Below are positions 59,742 through 64,000 of a DNA stretch of 64,000 bases, piece after piece. Source of the stretch: DATFDN01 sp963767645 (GTDB taxonomy: Bacteria > Pseudomonadota > Alphaproteobacteria > Acetobacterales > Acetobacteraceae); the NCBI GenBank assembly GCA_963767645.1, contig CAVYEW010000010.1, forward strand, positions 310,001 through 374,000, written 5' to 3'. A model generated the notes under the pieces. That model did not search any database. It was not told the origin of the DNA and saw nothing but the letters and a program-made list of their open reading frames with translations. Numbering within the stretch: the stretch's first letter is position 1; the number at the start of each line of letters is the position of its first letter. The position numbers were made by a program, and so were the translations under genes.

Positions 59742-60530
59742 ATGGACGCCACGCGGATGACGCGCCGCCAGGAAGCGTTCCGGGCGGATTTCCGCGCCCG
59801 CATCGCGCAGGCCTATGTCGGCTGGGTTCATGTGGCGCTGATCTTCGCGATCGGCGCGGCGGCGATCTGGTACTGCGCCCGCCACGTTGCCCACCCGGCC
59901 TGGTACGAGTGGCTGGTGGTCCCGGCGGCGTTCTGCATCTCCAACGCCTTCGAGTGGTGGATCCACCGCACGATCATGCACCGCCCGGTGCCGGGCTTCA
60001 TGGGGATCTACAAGCGCCACACCCTGGCGCACCACCAGTTCTTCACCGAGATCGCGCCGAGCTTCGACGACAGCCGCGACTTCCGCATCGTCTTCTTTCC
60101 GCCCTATGCCTTGGTCGCGTTCATCGCCCTGTCGGTCCCGCCGGCGGCGATCCTGATGGCCGTGGGGGCACCGAACGCGGGCTGGCTGCTGCTGATCACC
60201 AACGTGGCGCTCTATCTCAATTACGAGCTGTTCCATTATTGCTGCCACGTGAAGGACGACCGCCTGGTCCGGCACATTCCGCTGGTGAACTCGATCCGCC
60301 GCCATCACATCGCCCACCATAACATGGCGATCATGATGGAGCGGAACTTCAATCTCACCTATCCGATCGCCGACTGGTTTTTCGGCACCTCCGACCTGCG
60401 CTGCGGGCTGCTGCGGCACGTGTTCAACGGCTACGACACCCGCTTCCTGGCGCCGAACCTCAAGCGCGTGCGCGCCGGCACCGACGATCCGGGCGCCGGG
60501 CATGTGCGGGCGCCGGTTGCCGCGGAGTAG
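59742..60530 (+). CDS. Sterol desaturase / fatty acid hydroxylase superfamily protein
   Basis: Membrane di-iron oxygenase, 262 aa. Seen: the histidine clusters HRTIMH, HTLAHH, ELFHYCCHVKDDRLVRH and HHIAHHNMAIMMERNFN, in the family order, and four hydrophobic helices in two pairs. GAGGAGGAAGCG before ATG 59742 fixes the start; a GTG at 59667 is open but weaker. Substrate could be a lipid or hopanoid-like compound. Diverges from the indolepyruvate oxidoreductase gene and is followed five bases later by a small membrane protein. Confidence 0.88.
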   Translation: MDATRMTRRQEAFRADFRARIAQAYVGWVHVALIFAIGAAAIWYCARHVAHPAWYEWLVVPAAFCISNAFEWWIHRTIMHRPVPGFMGIYKRHTLAHHQFFTEIAPSFDDSRDFRIVFFPPYALVAFIALSVPPAAILMAVGAPNAGWLLLITNVALYLNYELFHYCCHVKDDRLVRHIPLVNSIRRHHIAHHNMAIMMERNFNLTYPIADWFFGTSDLRCGLLRHVFNGYDTRFLAPNLKRVRAGTDDPGAGHVRAPVAAE

Positions 60531-60535
60531 GTGCC

Positions 60536-60724
60536 GTGGCGAGCCAGGCAAAGCTCAAGCGCGGGCCGGCGAGCCTGATCGGCGGATTCGCCACCGGGCT
60601 TTGCGTGCTGCTGCTGTGGCTGGGGATCGAGTATGAGGCCGGGGCGGCGAGCGTGCTGGCGAGCGCGATCGGGGTGGCGGTGGCGGCGGGCGTGGCGGCT
60701 TGGGTGCGGGTGGCGGATCTGTAG
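60536..60724 (+). CDS. Small two-helix membrane protein of unknown function
   Basis: A 62-residue product with a GTG start five bases after the hydroxylase stop. Seen: a basic N-terminus (MASQAKLKRG), a first hydrophobic helix LIGGFATGLCVLLLWLGI, a short acidic turn EYEAG, and a second helix SVLASAIGVAVAAGVAAWV. No family recognised. The close spacing and membrane character suggest an accessory of the hydroxylase. High GC makes chance open frames common, so confidence is moderate. Confidence 0.55.
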   Translation: MASQAKLKRGPASLIGGFATGLCVLLLWLGIEYEAGAASVLASAIGVAVAAGVAAWVRVADL

Positions 60725-60884
60725 GAGATGCAGGCAGGACAACTCCGGCCGGGCTCGCGGAGGTGAAACTTGAAAAATCGCCGCCGGGCAAGTGGCCAGG
60801 AGCTTCGTTACAATCCCAAACGCGCTCTCCGGGAATGGCTCGGCACGCCAGAGGACGCCGTGTAAAAGCTGAACTGGCAGCCGC
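60725..60884. other. Intergenic stretch before the decayed cassette
   Basis: 160 bases without a supported gene. Composition drops toward lower GC near the 3-prime end (TGAATTATACCGGC), marking the change from the hydroxylase locus to the degraded region. No promoter consensus identified. Confidence 0.3.
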
Positions 60885-61216
60885 GTGAATTATACCGGCA
60901 ACCCGCAGCACAAACGCGATCCGGGCGACTTTGGCCTTACACCGCCGGCTGCTCCAAGGCAGAATGCGACACTATGCGACGATGCGGGCATTGGCGGAAA
61001 GGCGGAAGCCCTCGAGCTGTTACGAGGGGGAGTAGAAGCAGGTCTCGTCAGCCAACGAACGGAACAAGGATACCCTGCCCAATGTGGGAGGTCAGGGTCG
61101 AGGGAGTGGTTTTCGAAGCGCAGCTAGAGAATGCTGGCATGGGTCAATACCATGGTTATCCCATGCCGGCCGGTGATCCGTTCAGGTCGCTCGTTCTCGC
61201 GCGCGCCAAAGCATAG
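60885..61216 (+). pseudogene. Small conserved-looking gene, frameshifted, first of a decayed two-gene cassette
   Basis: Two pieces in adjacent frames appear to make one protein of about 110 aa. The first (from 60885, probably ATG at 60892 or GTG nearby) reads TGNPQHKRDPGDFGLTPPAA, CDDAGIGGKAEALELLR and GLVSQRTEQGYP. The second continues VRVEGVVFEAQLENAGMG, QYHGYPMPAGDPFRSLVLAR to a stop at 61216. The shift lies near 61080. I have a sense of having seen this HGYPMP-type short protein near ImmA-like genes but cannot name a family. It ends two bases before the next ATG. Confidence 0.5.
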
Positions 61217-61218
61217 AG

Positions 61219-62490
61219 ATGTCGTTTCGAGTTGTATCTGAATGGACTTCAGCGGCAGGTGCTCCGGACTTGATGCGCGAGACCGCTGCGGAGTTGACGA
61301 TTGAGGTTGAGGGACAAGTCCTTACTCAGAATTTCGATCACTGGTCCAAGACGGTTACCGAACGTGCTCGATTATCCGTTTACCCACTGGCTGCATGGTT
61401 GGCCAATTCGTGGTGGCGTCTAAGATACAGAAGCTGCACCGGAGGCAGGAGGAAGATTACCCTCACACTGGCGCCTTGCTCATGATCTGCCAGCCGCGGG
61501 GGGTGGATATGTCTGGCTTCGAGTCCGCATCGCCTCCGATGGAGAAGCTATTGTAATTTCGCGCGCGCCAGCTCCCAGTTTCGGTGGGAGCGTGGTCGGT
61601 ATCTGGCGAACCTGCCGGCAACGAGAGTTCCGCAGCAGGTATTCGATAGAGAGGTGGATGGCTTCCTCACACTTGTTATAGAGCGGCTCCGCGATATGGG
61701 AGCGGATTTCCGTCCCTTGCGCCCTGTGGGGGGAGGTCTGGGGGGAGCGGGTCGATGCTGAGGTGCGCGCCTGGCGCGAGCTGGAGGCACGGCTTGGGTT
61801 CTTTGCTGATGAGGCCCCAGAGCCTTTGATGAACGAGCTTGCCACCCTATCAAGCCGAGTAGGGGAGGGGGCCGCCAACGAGATCGCGCAGTAATCGGCG
61901 TCCAGAATTCTGTGCAGAAATTATGCCAGGTCACTCGATCTGTCCAAAAGTGCGGGTATCTCAGGCAACTTCCCCTTGTCAGACGCCGATCTCCCCCTGG
62001 CGGACAGCAAGGGAGAACTCCGTGGGAACGGGGCAGATAGCTAGCCGCAGCGGTACGAAAGGCGGTTGGCATCCCAAACGGGCCGGTATCCAACGAAAAA
62101 CTTGCAATATGCTGGGTGCACAGCAACCGGAATTTGAAAGCGGAGCCTCTGCACGAATTCGCTACTAGGTCTAGGCGTCGGAAGCGAAACGGGAAGGGCT
62201 ACGATCTACATTCCGGAAGCGCAATCGCAGGACTCCGCTATGCGGCCAGGTTCATTGCGGATGGGCTAATAGCGCAAGAAGGAAGCGTGGCTGCCGCAAA
62301 CGAATAACGCGACTGCTCGACAGCAGCTACAGAGAGCGTTTGCAGCGGAATTGCTAATGCAGATAGACGAATTACGGGCGTTCTTGGGAGATGAGCGACT
62401 GCAGATTCATTCGAAGATGCCACGGAGCACTTTGACGTGTCTACTTTAGTCGTCGGCAGTCATCTGGCCAACCACGGCTCCTCCTGCCGA
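61219..62490 (+). pseudogene. Decayed ImmA/IrrE-like metallopeptidase-family gene
   Basis: About 1.27 kb of fragments of what looks like a single gene. In order: MSFRVVSEWTSAAGAPDL and SVYPLAAWLANSWWRLRY (61219-61440); WRLAHDLPAAGGGYVW and IASDGEAIVIS (61469-61590); VFDREVDGFLTLVIERL (61609-61720); WGERVDAEVRAWRELEARLG (61721-61894); AARFIADGLIAQEGS (62242-62288); ATARQQLQRAFAAELL (62291-62449); EDATEHFDVSTLVVGSHLAN (62413-62480). The AFAAELL and EHFDVSTLVV pieces resemble the end of ImmA/IrrE (COG2856) proteins. At least five frame changes are needed, and 61895-62160 holds nothing recognisable, including no HExxH. Family call is tentative; decay is clear. Confidence 0.55.
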
Positions 62491-62513
62491 AGCGGTCTGG
62501 ACTGGAGAGGGGG

Positions 62514-64000
62514 ATGGCTCTCACGAAATGGCCGGCGCCTATTCCGATGATCGACGACGGCAGCTTCGACTTCATCGTTACGGGCGCCGGATCGGCCGGC
62601 TGCGTGGTCGCGGCGCGGCTGTCGGAATCGGGGCGGTATCGCGTGCTGCTGCTGGAGGCTGGCGCGCGCGACCGCAATCCGTGGATTCATGTCCCGATCG
62701 GCTACGCCAAGCTGTTCTGCCATCCGCGGCTGAATTGGCGTTTCGAGAGCGAGCCGGAGCCGGAGCTGAACAACCGGCGCATGTACCAGCCGCGCGGCAA
62801 GGTGCTCGGCGGCACCAGCTCGATCAACGGCATGATCTACATGCGCGGCAACCACGCCGACTATGACGAGTGGCGCCAGCGGGGCTGCGAGGGCTGGGAC
62901 TGGGACTCCGTCCTGCCCTATTTCAAGAAGGCCGAGGACCAGGAGCGGGGCGCGGACGAGTATCACGGCGTCGGCGGCCCGCTGCGCGTCAGCGACCAGC
63001 CGTACCGGTGGGAGCTGGCCCGCGCCATGCTGGAGGCGACCATCCAGGCCGGCGTTCCCGCCAATCCCGACTTCAACGGCGCCCGGCAGGAGGGCGCCGG
63101 CTGGTATCAGACGACCACCAACGACCGTCGTCGCTGGAGCGCCGCCGCGGCGTATCTTCGCCCGGCCCGCAAGCGTCCGAACCTGGTGGTCCGCACCGGA
63201 GCGCACGCCACGCGCATCCTGATCGAGAACGGCCGCGCCGCGGGCGTCGAGTATCATACGCCAGAGGGTCGGCGGGTCGCGCGTGCTAATGGCGAGGTGG
63301 TGGTCTCGGGCGGGGTGTACGGCTCGCCGCAGCTGCTCCAGCTCTCGGGACTTGGGCCGGCCGATCTGCTCGCCGCGCACGGTATTGCGGTGCTGGCCGA
63401 CATGCAGGGGGTCGGGGCCAATCTGCAGGACCATTTCAACACCTATGTCGCGTTCCGCTGCGCCAAGGCGGTGACGTTGAACGAGCTGCACCGGAGCCCC
63501 GTGCGCAAGCTCGTCGCCGGCGCGCAGTACGTGTTGGCCGCGCCGGGCCGATGTCGGGCATCGGGCTCTATGTCGGCGCTTTCACCCGCAGCGACCAGCG
63601 GCTGGAGCGGCCCGACCTGCAGATCAACATGTTCGCCTGGAGCACGCTTGAGCGGACCAAGGCGGGCATCATCGCCCATCCGTTCCCCGGCTTCTCGCTA
63701 AGCCCGGTGCATCTGCGCCCCGAGGGGCGCGGCACGGTGCGGATCGCCAGCCCGGACCCGCTCGCGCCGCCGGAGATCCGCTTCAACTTTCTCCGCACCG
63801 AGTACGACGTGCAGGCGCTGATCGTCGGGATGCGGCTCGCGCGCAAGATCGCGGAGCAGCCGGCGCTGAGGCCCTATGTAGCGGAGGAGACGCTGCCTGG
63901 CCCGGCGGTGCAGAGCGATGCCGAGCTGCTCGCCGACATCCGCGCGCGCGGCGTGTCAAATTTGCATCCGGTCGGCACCTGCCGGATGGGGCGCGAGGTG
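62514..64000 (+). pseudogene. GMC family oxidoreductase (choline dehydrogenase-like), frameshifted and cut by the window edge
   Basis: FAD-dependent alcohol dehydrogenase-like protein. Frame 1 from ATG 62514 (or 62547) has FAD motif VTGAGSAGCVVAARLSESG, then YQPRGKVLGGTSSINGMIYM and YGSPQLLQLSGLGPADLL, the two GMC signatures. Near 63545 (GCGCCGGGCC) the frame shifts by one base and resumes as MSGIGLYVGAFTRSDQRLE, LSPVHLRPEGRGTVRIASPD and LHPVGTCRMG, reaching the end of the window. The missing part should contain the final active-site His/Asn motif. Unlike the remnant at 4.7 kb, only one shift is seen, so a base error is plausible and the gene may be functional. Confidence 0.82.

Noticed and set aside
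59538..60551. Upstream extension of the indolepyruvate oxidoreductase by about 338 codons
   Set aside because: The extension is antisense to a clear fatty acid hydroxylase gene; the ATG at 59537 has its own AGGAGGGA site and family sequence begins there.
1..64000. tRNA, rRNA or riboswitch genes
   Set aside because: Gaps were read for clover-leaf arms, conserved rRNA stretches and common riboswitch cores; none was found. A covariance-model scan would be decisive.

Overview
The window is a high-GC, gene-dense chromosomal segment of an alphaproteobacterium. A CcrM-type GANTC adenine methyltransferase sits directly downstream of ribonuclease HII, and there are a Tim44/TimA-type protein, an OpgG/OpgH pair, a class II DAHP synthase and a PEP-CTERM-tailed secreted metalloprotease. 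Together these fit Rhodospirillales/Acetobacterales best, which is an inference from gene content. No rRNA, tRNA, CRISPR array, insertion sequence or prophage was seen. Most of the window is ordinary metabolism, transport and envelope housekeeping.

Layout. 1-6.1 kb: a leftward group (serine beta-lactamase-like esterase, orphan Tat-exported substrate-binding protein, 3-hydroxyisobutyrate-dehydrogenase-like enzyme), then a rightward aldo/keto reductase and a badly decayed GMC oxidoreductase. 6.2-15.1 kb: nitroreductase, a DAHP synthase / nicotinate phosphoribosyltransferase / DedA operon, secreted metalloprotease, AI-2E-family permease with a long C-terminal extension, glutathione reductase. 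15.4-24.4 kb: Baeyer-Villiger monooxygenase, MFS permease, a peptidoglycan pair (lytic transglycosylase and D,D-carboxypeptidase) followed by thymidylate kinase, and a TRAP transporter with fused Q and M subunits. 24.6-31.5 kb: SixA-like phosphatase with an RND efflux adaptor and pump, then an ECHDC3-like crotonase / CbpA / CbpM operon. 31.7-38.7 kb: membrane patatin, rnhB-ccrM, glutathione transferase, a frameshifted CmcJ-like oxygenase and an SDR. 38.9-44.8 kb: a complete branched-chain-type ABC operon headed by an amidohydrolase. 45-48.4 kb: LysM protein, psd and pssA as one operon, and a cytochrome b561-like protein. 48.8-56.1 kb: opgG-opgH, a c556-like cytochrome, LOG-family enzyme, histidine phosphatase, TimA and FkbM methyltransferase. 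56.1-64 kb: a fused indolepyruvate oxidoreductase, a fatty acid hydroxylase, a decayed two-gene cassette ending in ImmA/IrrE-like sequence, and a GMC oxidoreductase that runs off the edge.

Two features stand out. A family of GC-rich palindromic repeats occurs five times. Four copies lie in gaps between convergent genes, two of them a few bases past a stop codon, and the fifth lies inside the start of opgH and is read through in frame. Many otherwise good genes are also broken by what look like single-base frameshifts (substrate-binding protein tail, CmcJ-like gene, amidohydrolase leader, opgH, last GMC gene). This pattern suggests base-level assembly error at least as much as true decay, whereas the GMC remnant at 4.7-6.1 kb and the cassette at 60.9-62.5 kb look truly degraded.
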